Counted from the first letter of the stretch, positions 8,556-17,902 are shown. The stretch is 64,000 nucleotides of DNA from Halorubrum rubrum (GCF_024494685.1 NZ_JANHDM010000014.1:45138-109137); one strand, 5' to 3'. Program-made: numbers and translations. The notes: generated by a model from the letters alone, not told the origin.

Positions 8556-10121
8556 CTACCCGTCCTCAGGAGTTTCCGGCTGCGCCTCGTCGCTTTCGTC
8601 ATCACCGGAGTCGTCGTCAGCGTCGTCGTTATCGGCCTCGCCGTCTTCGCCGGAGCCGCCGTCTTCAGCGTCGCCGTCGTCGGCACCTTCGCCGTCGTCG
8701 GCACCTCCATCTTCGCCGTCGTCGCTCTCGTCTTCACCGGAGTCGTCGTCGTCAGCATCGTCGTCGCCGTCAGCATCGTCGTCGCTCTCGTCTTCACCGG
8801 AGTCGCCGTCGTCAGCGTCCTCGCCGCCGTCAGCATCGTCGTCGCTCTCGTCTTCACCGGAGTCGTCGCCAGCATCGCTATCGTCACCTTCGCCGTCGTC
8901 AGCGTCCTCGCCGTCGTCGGCACCTTCGCCGTCGTCAGCGTCCTCGCCTTCGTCGGCATCCTCACCGTCGTCAGCGTCGCCGTCGTCGGCATCGCCGTCG
9001 TCAGTATCCCCACTCTCGTCGTCCGGGGCTTCGATCGTGATGATCGCGTCCTGCCCGAAGTCGTTCGAGAAGACGCTGTGGATGTACGTGCCTGCGGGAG
9101 TCCCGTCAGTGGGTATCTCGAACTGAACGGTCGTCGAGTTCTCGCCGTCGAGGTCGACGGTTCGGGTCTCCACGAGGTCGCCGTCGAACCGGAACTGGAC
9201 CGGCTGTTCGTGGGCGAACTCGTTGGGGTTCGAGACGGTGGCGTTCACGGTGACGTTCTCGCCCGCGGTCACGGACTCGGGCGCGGTGAGGTCCGTGACT
9301 CCGAAGGAGACGATCTCGTCGACGATCAGGACTCGGGCCGGTTGCCCGTCCTCACGCGTGTACACGCCGTGGATGTACGCGTCGGAATCGATCTCCGACG
9401 TGTTGACCGTGGTCGTGAAGTCGGTCGATTCGCCGGCATCGAGGCTGACCTCCTCGCGGGCCGATACGTTACCGTCGAATCGGTACTCCACGGTCTGTGT
9501 GTCCGCTTCGTCGTTGGGGTTCTCGACGGTCGCAGTGACGTCCAGCGCGTCGCCCCGTTCGACGACCTCGGGCGCGGTCAGATCATCGACGACGAACGAT
9601 TCGCCGGTGGTCTCCGAGGCCTCCACGGTGACGTTCGCCGCATCGGTGACCGCCGACCCGTTGGCGACGTACGGACCGTCCTCCGACCCGTCGGTCGCGA
9701 CGAAGTCGTAGGTCCCGTTCGCGTTCGTGTCGCGATGCGGCATCGCGATCAGCGTCTCGTTTCCGGTTAGTTCCGTTCGGTCGAACGTCGCTCCCGGAAC
9801 GTCATCGAACAGCGTGACGGTGACGTTCTCGTGTTCCCCAGGCTCGAGGTACTCCGAGACGCCGATCACGCTCCCGGTGACCTCCCCGTCGAGCAGGCTA
9901 TCGTCGTGGATCACGACGAATCCACCGTCGGACGTGTTGACCGAATCGACGGTCACCGCCGTGCCGTTCGTTGTCTGGTCGGAAAACGCCACCGTGGCGT
10001 CGTTGCCTGCCGGAGCATCGACCTGTGGCCGCAGTTCCTGCGCTCCGACCATCCCCGCGACGGAGCTCATCATCACCGCCGCGAGTACGACCGCGATAAG
10101 TTTCTTCGTTGAAGATTCCAT
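8556..10121 (-). CDS. Secreted surface-type protein with DUF7282-like and CARDB-like domains and an acidic repeat tail
   Basis: The 521-residue protein starts with a clear signal peptide (KKLIAVVLAAVMMSS, cleavage near residue 28). Residues about 40-170 resemble the DUF7282 domain of haloarchaeal exported proteins. Two related beta-sandwich units of CARDB type follow at about 175-260 and 265-350; both begin with LTAPE and contain a YIHGV or YIHSV motif. The last 155 residues are almost only Asp, Glu, Gly and Ala. There is no PGF-CTERM or membrane anchor at the end, so it is probably released or held by charge. The function is unknown; adhesion or surface-layer association is a guess. Confidence 0.85.
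   Translation of the reverse strand: MESSTKKLIAVVLAAVMMSSVAGMVGAQELRPQVDAPAGNDATVAFSDQTTNGTAVTVDSVNTSDGGFVVIHDDSLLDGEVTGSVIGVSEYLEPGEHENVTVTLFDDVPGATFDRTELTGNETLIAMPHRDTNANGTYDFVATDGSEDGPYVANGSAVTDAANVTVEASETTGESFVVDDLTAPEVVERGDALDVTATVENPNDEADTQTVEYRFDGNVSAREEVSLDAGESTDFTTTVNTSEIDSDAYIHGVYTREDGQPARVLIVDEIVSFGVTDLTAPESVTAGENVTVNATVSNPNEFAHEQPVQFRFDGDLVETRTVDLDGENSTTVQFEIPTDGTPAGTYIHSVFSNDFGQDAIITIEAPDDESGDTDDGDADDGDADDGEDADEGEDADDGEGADDGEDADDGEGDDSDAGDDSGEDESDDDADGGEDADDGDSGEDESDDDADGDDDADDDDSGEDESDDGEDGGADDGEGADDGDAEDGGSGEDGEADNDDADDDSGDDESDEAQPETPEDG
8719..8903 (-). repeat. 60-bp tandem repeat inside the acidic tail of the secreted protein
   Basis: Three units with an exact 60-base period (starting near 8719, 8779 and 8839) share the core GTCGCTCTCGTCTTCACCGG. 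Each unit encodes about 20 residues of the type SGEDESDDDADG. The flanking sequence is a looser repeat of GACGAC-type codons. Exact spacing indicates recent unit duplication. Confidence 0.8.
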
Positions 10122-10614
10122 GTGCGTTGTAACTCAGCTCGGCCGTCGCGTTTCGTTCGTCGAACTGTCCTCCGATCGCTCGGCCGCAACCCTCGTGTGA
10201 ACCACAGCGCACGTCACGACCCGGCCCAGGTTTGTTATGCGTCGTCGTGGTCAGATTTCGCTCGGCTTACTCTCGACCGGTGGTCTCCGACGATTGACGG
10301 GTCTCTGCCGCGGCCGATAAGGACCGCTTAGTAGCGACTCCCGGCTGTACTGCCCGGATCAGCCCGGCGGATCCCGGAACCCCTGACACGGGGAGTAATC
10401 CCAACCAACCGACGCGTGACGGAGGTCCCGCGCCGGCGACGCCGGTGTCGCGGTCACATTCCGTTCAGGGGGAACCCCGCGGTCGGGACGTAGAAGTACG
10501 GCTCGACGCCGAGGACGTGGAGCGTGGTACGGGGCGTGAGGGGATAGGAAGGCAAACCGCGCGGCGGCGGATCCAACCCGTGCGTTCATTACCCCTGGGC
10601 GGTGACGGGCGGCC
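10122..10614. other. Gene-free divergent spacer with a vestigial peptide
   Basis: The 493-base interval holds the promoters of two divergent genes but no convincing gene. On the minus strand around 10457-10555 one frame reads LHVLGVEPYFYVPTAG before a stop. This resembles a stretch found near the N-terminus of family B DNA polymerases, but it has no start or continuation, so it is at most a gene fragment. The remainder shows nothing recognisable. Confidence 0.35.
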
Positions 10615-12033
10615 ATGTTCGCGGACCGTTCCGATCTGCTCGCCGACGCCGATCCCGTCCGCGGGTACGGCGTCGCCGTGACGCCCGGACGGGACGGACC
10701 GCTGGTCTTCGTCGCCGGATACGGGGAGCCGAACCGACTGTACGCCCGCGAGGACGGCGGGTCGGGGCGCTTCTCGAACACCGCGTGCGGGATCGTCGCC
10801 GACGGCGACAGACACGCCATGGGGGTGTGCGCGGCCGACGTCGACGCGGACGGCTGCGAGGAGATATACGTCCACAACTGCGCCAACAGCGTCGGCGTCG
10901 CCGGCGACTCCGACCTCCTCCTCGACCGACTGGAGGCGGACAAGTACCGCTGGACCGACACGTTCGCGCTGCCCGTCAACGGCGACCGGCTCAACTTCCG
11001 GGCGGGCCGCTCGGTCGCCGCGCTCGATCGGCTCGGCACCGGGCGGTACGGGGTCGCCGTCGCCAGCTACGGCGCGCCGCTGGCGTTCTACGAGCTCGGC
11101 GACGACGGCGAGGCCTCCGACATGGCCGACGCGGTCGGGCTTGCGGTCGAGGACGGCTGCCGGTCGCTGCTCCCCGGCCCCCTCTGCTCGGAGGGCACCG
11201 ACCTGTTCGTCGGCGTCGAGGCCGGACCGAACCGGCTGTTCCGCAACGACGGCGGCCACTACGAGCCGGTCGACGGCGGGCCCGACCTCGCCGACCCCGC
11301 CGGCGACGCTCGGGGCGTCGCGCTGGTCGACGAGGACGGGTCGTTCGCGCTCGCGGTCGGCAACTGGGAGGGACACAGCCGGCTGCTCAGACCCGACGCC
11401 GAGGGACGGTACCGCGACGTCGCGCCGTCGGCGCTTCGCGCGGCGGAGGGCGTCCGGTCGGTGGTCGCCGCCGACTTCGACAACGACGGGCGACAGGAGC
11501 TGTTCTGTAACGGCTTCGGCGAGGCCAGCCGGCTCTTCGAGCGGGTCGATCCGACGGGGACGGACGTCGACGACGCGGCGAACGGGCCCCGCTGGGCCCC
11601 CGGCGACGTCGGCGCGGCGACGGAGCCGACGGGGTTCGGCACGGGCGCGGTCGCCGCCGACCTCGACGGCGACGGGGTCCTCGAGCTCGTCGTCGTCCAC
11701 GGCGAGGTGGCGGCCCAGCCGATCTCGGTGTACGCCGCGCCGGCCGCGGCCGACAACGACCGGATCCGGGTCCGTCCGACGACGCCGCAGGGTGCGCCGG
11801 CCCGCGGGGCGACCGTTCGGCTCCGCGTCGCGGGCGGCGGAACGCAGCGGCGAGTGATCGACGCCGGCGGGGGCTACCTCTGTCAGACGGAGCCGGTCGC
11901 GCACTTCGGGCTCGGGGACGCGAGACCGGAGCGCGTCGTCGTGCGCTGGCCGGACGGCCGCGAGCGGACGATCGCCGACCCCGACGCGAACGTCGAACTC
12001 GACGTCGCGCACCCGGCCGCGCGCGTCGAGTGA
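10615..12033 (+). CDS. FG-GAP/VCBS repeat protein with C-terminal ASPIC/UnbV domain (CRTAC1-like)
   Basis: The 472-residue protein consists of repeated beta-propeller blades with calcium-type DxDxDG segments such as DVDADGC, DFDNDGR and DLDGDGV, separated by NRLFRNDGG-like strands. The C-terminal 90 residues (RGATVRLRVAGG, HFGLGD, RVVVRWPDG) are the ASPIC/UnbV module. Related eukaryotic and bacterial proteins are usually exported. This one has no signal peptide from the chosen ATG, so it may be cytoplasmic, or the true start may differ. No enzymatic motif is seen. Confidence 0.85.
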   Translation: MFADRSDLLADADPVRGYGVAVTPGRDGPLVFVAGYGEPNRLYAREDGGSGRFSNTACGIVADGDRHAMGVCAADVDADGCEEIYVHNCANSVGVAGDSDLLLDRLEADKYRWTDTFALPVNGDRLNFRAGRSVAALDRLGTGRYGVAVASYGAPLAFYELGDDGEASDMADAVGLAVEDGCRSLLPGPLCSEGTDLFVGVEAGPNRLFRNDGGHYEPVDGGPDLADPAGDARGVALVDEDGSFALAVGNWEGHSRLLRPDAEGRYRDVAPSALRAAEGVRSVVAADFDNDGRQELFCNGFGEASRLFERVDPTGTDVDDAANGPRWAPGDVGAATEPTGFGTGAVAADLDGDGVLELVVVHGEVAAQPISVYAAPAAADNDRIRVRPTTPQGAPARGATVRLRVAGGGTQRRVIDAGGGYLCQTEPVAHFGLGDARPERVVVRWPDGRERTIADPDANVELDVAHPAARVE

Positions 12034-12139
12034 GCGAGTGGAGAGCAAACAGCGGGGAAAGCGGACGGGAGCGACCCCCTCGCCCGGCCAGAACTGCCGC
12101 GCTTCGCGGGTTCAAGTGGCCGCGAGCCCACGGGCGGGT

Positions 12140-12316
12140 ATGGTGGATCCGACATCCGATCTCGGCGAGGAGGACGAGGAGTCCGCGCCCCGGTGTGCGT
12201 CCTGCGGGGAGCCCGCCCTCGGCGTCGAGAGGCGGACGGTGACGTGGGTGGAGGACGGCGAGATCGAACGACGACACTTCTGCGGGGAGGCGTGTCGCGA
12301 GGGGTGGGGTCGATAG
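12140..12316 (+). CDS. Small zinc-finger protein (58 aa)
   Basis: From the ATG at 12140 the protein is 58 residues and has CASCGEP (about residues 19-25) and HFCGEAC (46-52). These form a four-ligand zinc-binding set as in other small haloarchaeal zinc-finger proteins. The linker VERRTVTWVEDGEIERR separates the two knuckles. The frame is open further upstream, but that portion is Arg/Pro-rich shadow. It ends 39 bases before the SBDS gene on the same strand. Its role is unknown; protein or nucleic acid binding is likely. Confidence 0.7.
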   Translation: MVDPTSDLGEEDEESAPRCASCGEPALGVERRTVTWVEDGEIERRHFCGEACREGWGR

Positions 12317-12355
12317 CGCGGGAGGCTTTTTACCACGGGGCGAGAAGCCTCACGC

Positions 12356-13081
12356 ATGATCTCACTCGACGAGGCGGTGACCGCCAGACTGGAGTCACAC
12401 GGGGAGCGGTTCGAGGTCCTCATCGACCCGGACGCCGCGCTGGCGATGAAACGCGGGGAGTTCGAGGGCGAACTGGAGGAGGTGATCGCCGCAGAGGACG
12501 TCTTCGAGAACGCGTCTCGAGGCGATAGGCCCGCCGAGGAGGACCTGGAGACGGTTTTCGGAACGACCGATCCACTGGAGATCATCCCGCAGATCGTCGA
12601 GCGCGGCGAGATCCAGATCACGGCCGAGCAACGCGAGGAGATGCAAGAGCGGAAGCACAAACAGCTCGTGAACACGATCACGCGCAACGCCGTGAACCCG
12701 CAGATGGACGACTCGCCGCACCCGCCCGAGCGGATCGAACGCGCGCTGGAGGAGGCGGGCTTCCAGATCGACCCGATGGAGCCGGTCGAGAACCAGGTCG
12801 ACGACGCGCTCGAGGCGCTCCGCCCCGTCATCCCGATCCGGTTCGAGGAGGTGACGATGGCGGTCCAACTGCCCGCGGACTACGCGGGGTCCGGACAGGC
12901 GAAGGTTCGAGAGTTCGGCGACTTAGAGCGCGAGGAGTGGCAGAACGACGGCTCGTGGGTCGGCGTGCTCACCTTCCCCGCCGGGTTACAGAACGACCTC
13001 TACGACCTCGTCAACGAGGTGACCTCCGGGGAGGGCGACGCCCGCGTGATCAAGGACAAGGACGAGCTGCGGACGCGGTGA
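12356..13081 (+). CDS. SBDS-family ribosome maturation protein
   Basis: The archaeal SBDS protein works with translation factors on maturation of the large ribosomal subunit. The 241 residues match the three-domain archaeal length. The N-terminal FYSH-type domain covers about residues 1-90 and contains FEVLIDPDAA. The middle helical domain includes QREEMQERKHKQLVNTITRNAVNP. The C-terminal ferredoxin-like domain begins near RPVIPIRFEE. A TTTTTACCA-type element lies about 25 bases upstream of the ATG. Identity is clear from these segments. Confidence 0.95.
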   Translation: MISLDEAVTARLESHGERFEVLIDPDAALAMKRGEFEGELEEVIAAEDVFENASRGDRPAEEDLETVFGTTDPLEIIPQIVERGEIQITAEQREEMQERKHKQLVNTITRNAVNPQMDDSPHPPERIERALEEAGFQIDPMEPVENQVDDALEALRPVIPIRFEEVTMAVQLPADYAGSGQAKVREFGDLEREEWQNDGSWVGVLTFPAGLQNDLYDLVNEVTSGEGDARVIKDKDELRTR

Positions 13082-13223
13082 GCGGCCGGCGGTCGCGCGG
13101 ACGCCACGGGACTGCAGCGAGGTCGGGGCTGCGGCGAGGCCGCGGTCGCCCCGAGACCTTCCGGATCGTCCGACGTTCACCGCATCCCGAGGGTTGATAC
13201 CGCACGACTGCGCGGGATCCGGC

Positions 13224-13754
13224 ATGCATCAGCGAGCCTCGGAGTTCGCGGAGCGGGCGCACGAACGGTACGGCGTCGACGTCGAGGTCCTGGAGTTCGA
13301 CGCCGGCACGAAGACGGCGGCGGCCGCGGCGAACGCGGTCGGCTGTGAGACCGCGGCGATCGCCTCGACCATCGTGATCTCGCTCTCCGGCGGCGACCGC
13401 GACGACGACGGGGCGCGACGCGCCTCCGGCAGTCGTATTTCACCCGACGACCTCGTCGCCGCGATCACGAGCGGCGCGAACCGCCTGGATCTGGACGCCG
13501 TCGCCGAGCACTTCGGCGCGTCGTCCGCCTCGATGGGCGACCCCGAACGGATCCGCGAGGTCGTCGGCTGGAGCATCGGCGGCGTCCCGCCGATCTGTCA
13601 CGACGAGGCGGTCCCGACCGTGATGGACCCGACGCTCGGGACGTTCGAGACGGTGTACGCCGCGGCGGGGACTCCGAGCGCGGTGTTCCCGATCGAGCCC
13701 GACCGGCTCGCCGAGCTGGCGGACGCGACGGTGGTGGATCTGACGGAGTCGTGA
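13224..13754 (+). CDS. YbaK/ProX-type aminoacyl-tRNA deacylase domain protein
   Basis: Stand-alone YbaK-like proteins hydrolyse mischarged aminoacyl-tRNAs. The 176-residue protein shows the typical order: an N-terminal helix with TKTAAAAANAVGCE, IASTIVISLSGG, a DLDAV helix, the GWSIGGVPPICH loop with its conserved GG(V/I)PP, and MDPTLG. The ATG at 13224 is preferred over one 30 bases upstream because the family core begins soon after it. It follows SBDS on the same strand after 142 bases. tRNA substrate specificity cannot be read from the sequence. Confidence 0.88.
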   Translation: MHQRASEFAERAHERYGVDVEVLEFDAGTKTAAAAANAVGCETAAIASTIVISLSGGDRDDDGARRASGSRISPDDLVAAITSGANRLDLDAVAEHFGASSASMGDPERIREVVGWSIGGVPPICHDEAVPTVMDPTLGTFETVYAAAGTPSAVFPIEPDRLAELADATVVDLTES

Positions 13755-13857
13755 CCCGCCGGAGTCGCCCCCGATCGAGTCGCGACCAGATCGACTCGTA
13801 GCGGCAACCCGCCCGATCGATCCCGACGTTTATCGCGTTAGCGAGACATTCGGTACC

Positions 13858-14835
13858 ATGGCGCGAGATCTGCCCCCGATGGACCCGGAGCTGTCGGCCG
13901 CTCTCGAGGAGATCCCGGACGAGTTCCTCCTCGCGAACGTCGTCGACTTCGACGACCTGCCCGGCACGCGAGAGCGCATGACGCAGTTGCTTGAGGCGAT
14001 GCTGGAGGAGATGCCGGAGCGCCCCGGCGTCGAGTCCGAGGACGTGGCCGCACCCGGTCCGACGGACGACCGGGACCTCCCGCTGCGCGTCTACCGACCC
14101 GTCGACGCGGAAGGGCCGCTGCCGTGCGTCTACTGGATCCACGGCGGCGGCATGGTGTTGGGGGACTTAGACCAGGACGACCCCACCTGCGAGCGGTTGG
14201 CGGACGAACTCGGCTGCGTCGTGGTCTCGGTCGACTACCGGCTCGCGCCCGAACACCCGTATCCGGCCCCGGTGGACGACTGCTATGCCGGGCTCGAATG
14301 GGTCGCGGCGAACGCCGCGGACCTCGGCGCGGACGCCCTCCGGATCGCGATCGGCGGCCAGAGCGCCGGCGCTGGGCTCTCGGCCGCGGTGGCGCTCCGC
14401 GCGCGTGACGAGGGCGGACCCGACCTGTGTCACCAACACCTGATCTATCCCATGTTGGACGACCGAAACGTCACCGAGTCCAGCGAGCAGGTGACCGACA
14501 TCGGGATCTGGGACCGCGGGATGAACGTCCGGGCCTGGGAGGCGTACCTCGACGAACTGAGCGGCGCGGGCGACCTCCCGCCGTACGCCGCGCCCGGACG
14601 GGTCGAGGACCTCTCGGGGCTGCCGCCGACGTACCTCGACGTCGGGACCCACGACGCCTTCCGCGACGAGACGCGGGCCTACGCGGAGCGGCTGCTCGCC
14701 GGCGGAGTCGAGACCGAGTTCCACCTCTGGCCCGGCGCCTACCACGCCTACGAGACGTTCGCGCCCGAGGCGCGGCTCTCGCGGGAGACGTGGGAGACTC
14801 GCCTGAACGCCCTCCGTCGCGCGTTCGACGCGTAG
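13858..14835 (+). CDS. Alpha/beta hydrolase, hormone-sensitive-lipase/esterase family
   Basis: The 325-residue protein has the HSL-family oxyanion-hole motif HGGGMVLGD near residue 96, followed by VSVDYRLAPEHPYPA. The nucleophile elbow is GGQSAGAGL (Ser near 162), the likely catalytic Asp lies in DVGTHDAF, and the His in GAYHAYETF. It probably cleaves carboxylic esters in the cytoplasm. It lies alone between a deacylase gene and a metal transport operon; the natural substrate is unknown. Confidence 0.92.
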   Translation: MARDLPPMDPELSAALEEIPDEFLLANVVDFDDLPGTRERMTQLLEAMLEEMPERPGVESEDVAAPGPTDDRDLPLRVYRPVDAEGPLPCVYWIHGGGMVLGDLDQDDPTCERLADELGCVVVSVDYRLAPEHPYPAPVDDCYAGLEWVAANAADLGADALRIAIGGQSAGAGLSAAVALRARDEGGPDLCHQHLIYPMLDDRNVTESSEQVTDIGIWDRGMNVRAWEAYLDELSGAGDLPPYAAPGRVEDLSGLPPTYLDVGTHDAFRDETRAYAERLLAGGVETEFHLWPGAYHAYETFAPEARLSRETWETRLNALRRAFDA

Positions 14836-14915
14836 CGACGCGGCGATACGGTCCGACGGGTCACCGATTCGGCAGTCCGGGGTCGTTGTTAACTCGCGAC
14901 CGCCAGCCACCCAAT

Positions 14916-14956
14916 GTTATTAACTATGAGTTATGAAATAACAACACTTTTGTGTT
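14916..14956 (+). promoter_or_regulatory. Operator/promoter region of the metal ABC importer
   Basis: An AT-rich island upstream of the binding-protein gene contains two nested signals. GTTATT and AATAAC form an inverted pair at 14916-14921 and 14937-14942. A perfect hairpin AACAC-TTTT-GTGTT follows at 14943-14956, ending 20 bases before the ATG. The spacing overlaps the expected TATA and transcription start, as for a metal-responsive repressor site. The repressor is not encoded nearby. Confidence 0.55.
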
Positions 14957-14976
14957 AAACGGACGTTGCGATAGGT

Positions 14977-16014
14977 ATGGACGACACGCGCAGATCGGTG
15001 TTGCGGCGGAGCGCAGGAATGCTCGGCGTGGGCGCCGTCGGCGCCCTCGCGGGGTGTGCGGGCGCGGGCGGCGGATCGGGCGCGGACGACGGGGACGAGA
15101 CGAGCGGATCCGGCGACAGGATCGACTCCGGATACGCGATGTTCTTCCCGCTCTACGACTGGGCGAACCGGATCGCCGGCGATCACGCGACGTTCACGAA
15201 CCCGGTCGACGTGGGACAGCTCGGTCACGGCTGGGAGCCGAGCGGGACTCTCGCGACCGACGTGGCGGCGAGCGACGTCTTCGTCTACTTCGACAGTCCC
15301 GAGTTCACCTGGGCACAGGACATCGCGTCGACGCTCGAGTCGGACTACGAGGAGGTGGTCGTCATCGACGGCCTGAGCGGTCTCGACGAGCGATTGCTCG
15401 CGTGGGACCACGGACAGGAATCACACGAGGAGGGAAGCCACGACCACGAAGAGGAGGCAAGCCACGACCACGAAGGCGAGATCGACCCGCACGTCTGGGT
15501 CGATCCGGTCCTCGCGACGGATGTCGTCGACACGATCGCGGCGGGGCTGGGCGACGCGGATCCGGACAACGCCGACGACTACGCCGAGAACGCCGAGGCG
15601 TACGCGGCGGAGCTCGAGGAGGTCGACGAGGCGTTCGCCACCACCGTTGAGGCCGCAGAGCGCGACGTCGTCGTCCTCGCCGGCCACGACTCGTTTCAGT
15701 ACCTCGCCGAGCGGTACGGTTTCGAGGTCCACTCGCCGGTCGGCGTGTCGCCGCAGAACGAGCCGAGCGGGAGCGACATCGCCGACACGGTCGCGGTCGT
15801 CGACGACAACGGGATCGACGTGGTGTTGTACGACCGGTTCGAGTCGCCGAACCTCGCGGAGACGATCGTCGAGAACAGCGACGCGACGGAGACGATGGCG
15901 GTGACGCCGGTGGGCGGGTCGACGAGAGAGTGGAACGAGGCGGGGTACGGCTACCGCGAGCAGATGCTCGAGGTCAACCTCCCCGCCTTCGGCCGCGCGC
16001 TCGGTGCCGAGTGA
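14977..16014 (+). CDS. Metal (probably zinc) ABC transporter substrate-binding lipoprotein
   Basis: This is the extracytoplasmic binding component of an importer. The N-terminus has a twin-arginine type motif (RRSVLRRS) and a lipobox LAGC, so it is likely Tat-exported and lipid-anchored, as is common in haloarchaea. A His/Glu-rich loop with HEEGSHDHEEE near residues 150-170 is typical of zinc-type ZnuA proteins. Metal-ligand segments DPHVW, GHDSF and a C-terminal Asp/Glu are retained. At 345 residues it fits the family. It is followed by ATPase and permease genes in one operon. Zinc is favoured over manganese because of the His-rich loop. Confidence 0.9.
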   Translation: MDDTRRSVLRRSAGMLGVGAVGALAGCAGAGGGSGADDGDETSGSGDRIDSGYAMFFPLYDWANRIAGDHATFTNPVDVGQLGHGWEPSGTLATDVAASDVFVYFDSPEFTWAQDIASTLESDYEEVVVIDGLSGLDERLLAWDHGQESHEEGSHDHEEEASHDHEGEIDPHVWVDPVLATDVVDTIAAGLGDADPDNADDYAENAEAYAAELEEVDEAFATTVEAAERDVVVLAGHDSFQYLAERYGFEVHSPVGVSPQNEPSGSDIADTVAVVDDNGIDVVLYDRFESPNLAETIVENSDATETMAVTPVGGSTREWNEAGYGYREQMLEVNLPAFGRALGAE

Positions 16015-16085
16015 TCGCCGCCGACCGCCTCGCCGGATCGGATCGAAGAGCTAAACCGCCGAAGGACGGAACAAGGAGACACACA

Positions 16086-16829
16086 GTGGACCCGGTCATC
16101 GAGCTCGAAAACGTGACGTTCGCGTACGGCGACACCGTCGCCGTGAGAGACGTCTCGCTGACGGTCGAGGCCGGCGACTTCCTGGGGCTCGTCGGCCCGA
16201 ACGGCTCCGGGAAGACCACGCTCTTACACCTCATGCTGGGGCTTCACACTCCCGACGAGGGGACCGTCAGGCTGTTCGACCGCCCGATCGACGCGGTCGA
16301 GGACGGGAGCCGGATCGGGTACGTCTCCCAGCGGGCGACGAGCCGGGGGGGCACGATGCCGGTCACCGTCCGCGAGTGCGTCACGATGGGGAGGTTCGCC
16401 CACGTCGGCCACGGTCGGCTCGGCGAGGCGGACCGGGAGGCGGTCGCGACCGCGATGGAGACGGTCGAGATCGTCGATCTCGCGGATCGGTTGATGAACG
16501 AACTCTCGGGCGGGCAGCGGCAGCGCGCGTACATCGCCCGCGCGCTGGCGAGCGAGGCGGAGTTGCTCGCGCTCGACGAGCCGACCGTCGGCGTCGACGC
16601 CGAGTCGCGGGACGCCTTCTACGCGCTCTTGGACCGGCTCAACGACGACGGCATCACGATCGTGTTGATCGAACACGACATCGGCGTCGTCACCGATCGT
16701 GCCGACCACGTGGCGTGTATCAACACCGAACTGTACCACCACGGCGACACCGAGTCGTTCGTCGAGAGCGACGCCCTGGCCGACGCCTACGGCGCGACCG
16801 GACAGGTCGTCCACCACCACCACCCATGA
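16086..16829 (+). CDS. Metal ABC transporter ATP-binding protein
   Basis: The 247-residue ATPase has Walker A GPNGSGKTT, signature LSGGQRQR, Walker B LLALDEPT and the switch histidine in VLIEHD. The start is taken as GTG at 16086 with an AAGGAG site 7-12 bases upstream; the upstream ATG in the same frame lies within the preceding gene. The protein ends in HHHHP, a likely metal-binding tail. Its stop overlaps the permease start (ATGA). It energises the uptake system with the neighbouring binding protein. Confidence 0.92.
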   Translation: MDPVIELENVTFAYGDTVAVRDVSLTVEAGDFLGLVGPNGSGKTTLLHLMLGLHTPDEGTVRLFDRPIDAVEDGSRIGYVSQRATSRGGTMPVTVRECVTMGRFAHVGHGRLGEADREAVATAMETVEIVDLADRLMNELSGGQRQRAYIARALASEAELLALDEPTVGVDAESRDAFYALLDRLNDDGITIVLIEHDIGVVTDRADHVACINTELYHHGDTESFVESDALADAYGATGQVVHHHHP

Positions 16830-17902
16830 CCGGCGAGGGACCGGAGAACACGAGCGACGACGCGGGGACCGTCGACGCGGCCGGATCGACGCGCGGTCCC
16901 CGCCGAACGATCGAGCTCGCGGGGGTGGCCGCCGCCGCCGCCCTGGCGGCCGCCATGATCGGGTTCGTGCTGCTCTACTGGGCGCAGGACCTCCCGATCG
17001 CGAGCGAGTTGTACGCCGGCTTCCGCTCGGTGGGTCGCGTGATGGACGCCGCGTTCGGGACCAACGTGTTCAGACACCCGTTCATGTGGCAGTCGATGGC
17101 GACCGGCGTGCTGGTCGGCGTCGTCGCCCCGCTCGTCGGGACGTTCCTCGTCCACCGTGAGATGGCGCTCATCGGGGAGACGCTCGCACACACCGCCTTC
17201 GCGGGGGTCGCGCTCGGCTTCCTCTTGAACGCCGTCACCGGGTGGAACGGTCCGATGCTGCTCGTCGCGCTCGTCGTCGGGATCGTCGGCGCGCTCGGCG
17301 TTCAGTGGCTCACGGAACGAACCGACGCCTACGGCGACGTGCCCATCGCGATCATGCTCTCGGGGAGCTTCGCCGTCGGGACGCTGATCGTCAGCTACGG
17401 CCGCGGGCTCACCGGGATCGCCATCGAGGGGTATCTCTTCGGCAACCTGGGTGTGGTGACCGTCGAGGGCGCGCGGCTGATGGCCGCCCTCTCCGTCGTC
17501 GTCGTCGTCGCGGTCGCGGCCACCTACAAACAGCTGCTCTTCATTACCTTCGACGAGCAGGCCGCCCGCGTCGCGCGGCTGAACGTGACCGGTTACAACA
17601 CGCTCCTCGTGGTGTTGACCGCCGTGGTCGTCGTGGGCGCGATGCAGGTGCTGGGAGTGATCCTCGTCGCCGCGATGCTCGTCGTTCCCGTCGCCGCGGC
17701 CTCCCAGATCGCCCGGAGTTTCCGGGAGACGACGTACCTATCGGTGATCTTCGGGCAGCTGTCGGTGATCGGCGGGTTCGCGGTCGCGATCGGCGGGGAG
17801 CTTCCCTCCGGCGGGTCGATCGTGGTCGTCGCGATCGGGATCTACCTGCTCGCGGTCGCCGCCTCCGGCTTCTCCGTCCGGGCGATCTCGACGCACGGGT
17901 GA
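16826..17902 (+). CDS. Metal ABC transporter permease
   Basis: The 358-residue membrane protein belongs to the ABC-3 (ZnuB/MntB) permease family. After a 30-residue acidic N-terminal tail it shows about eight to nine hydrophobic spans, with family segments GVVAPLVGTFLVHREMALIGETLAHTAFAGVA and LGVILVAAMLVVPVAAA. It starts within the ATPase stop codon. Its job is to form the membrane channel of the importer. Confidence 0.92.
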   Translation: MTGEGPENTSDDAGTVDAAGSTRGPRRTIELAGVAAAAALAAAMIGFVLLYWAQDLPIASELYAGFRSVGRVMDAAFGTNVFRHPFMWQSMATGVLVGVVAPLVGTFLVHREMALIGETLAHTAFAGVALGFLLNAVTGWNGPMLLVALVVGIVGALGVQWLTERTDAYGDVPIAIMLSGSFAVGTLIVSYGRGLTGIAIEGYLFGNLGVVTVEGARLMAALSVVVVVAVAATYKQLLFITFDEQAARVARLNVTGYNTLLVVLTAVVVVGAMQVLGVILVAAMLVVPVAAASQIARSFRETTYLSVIFGQLSVIGGFAVAIGGELPSGGSIVVVAIGIYLLAVAASGFSVRAISTHG

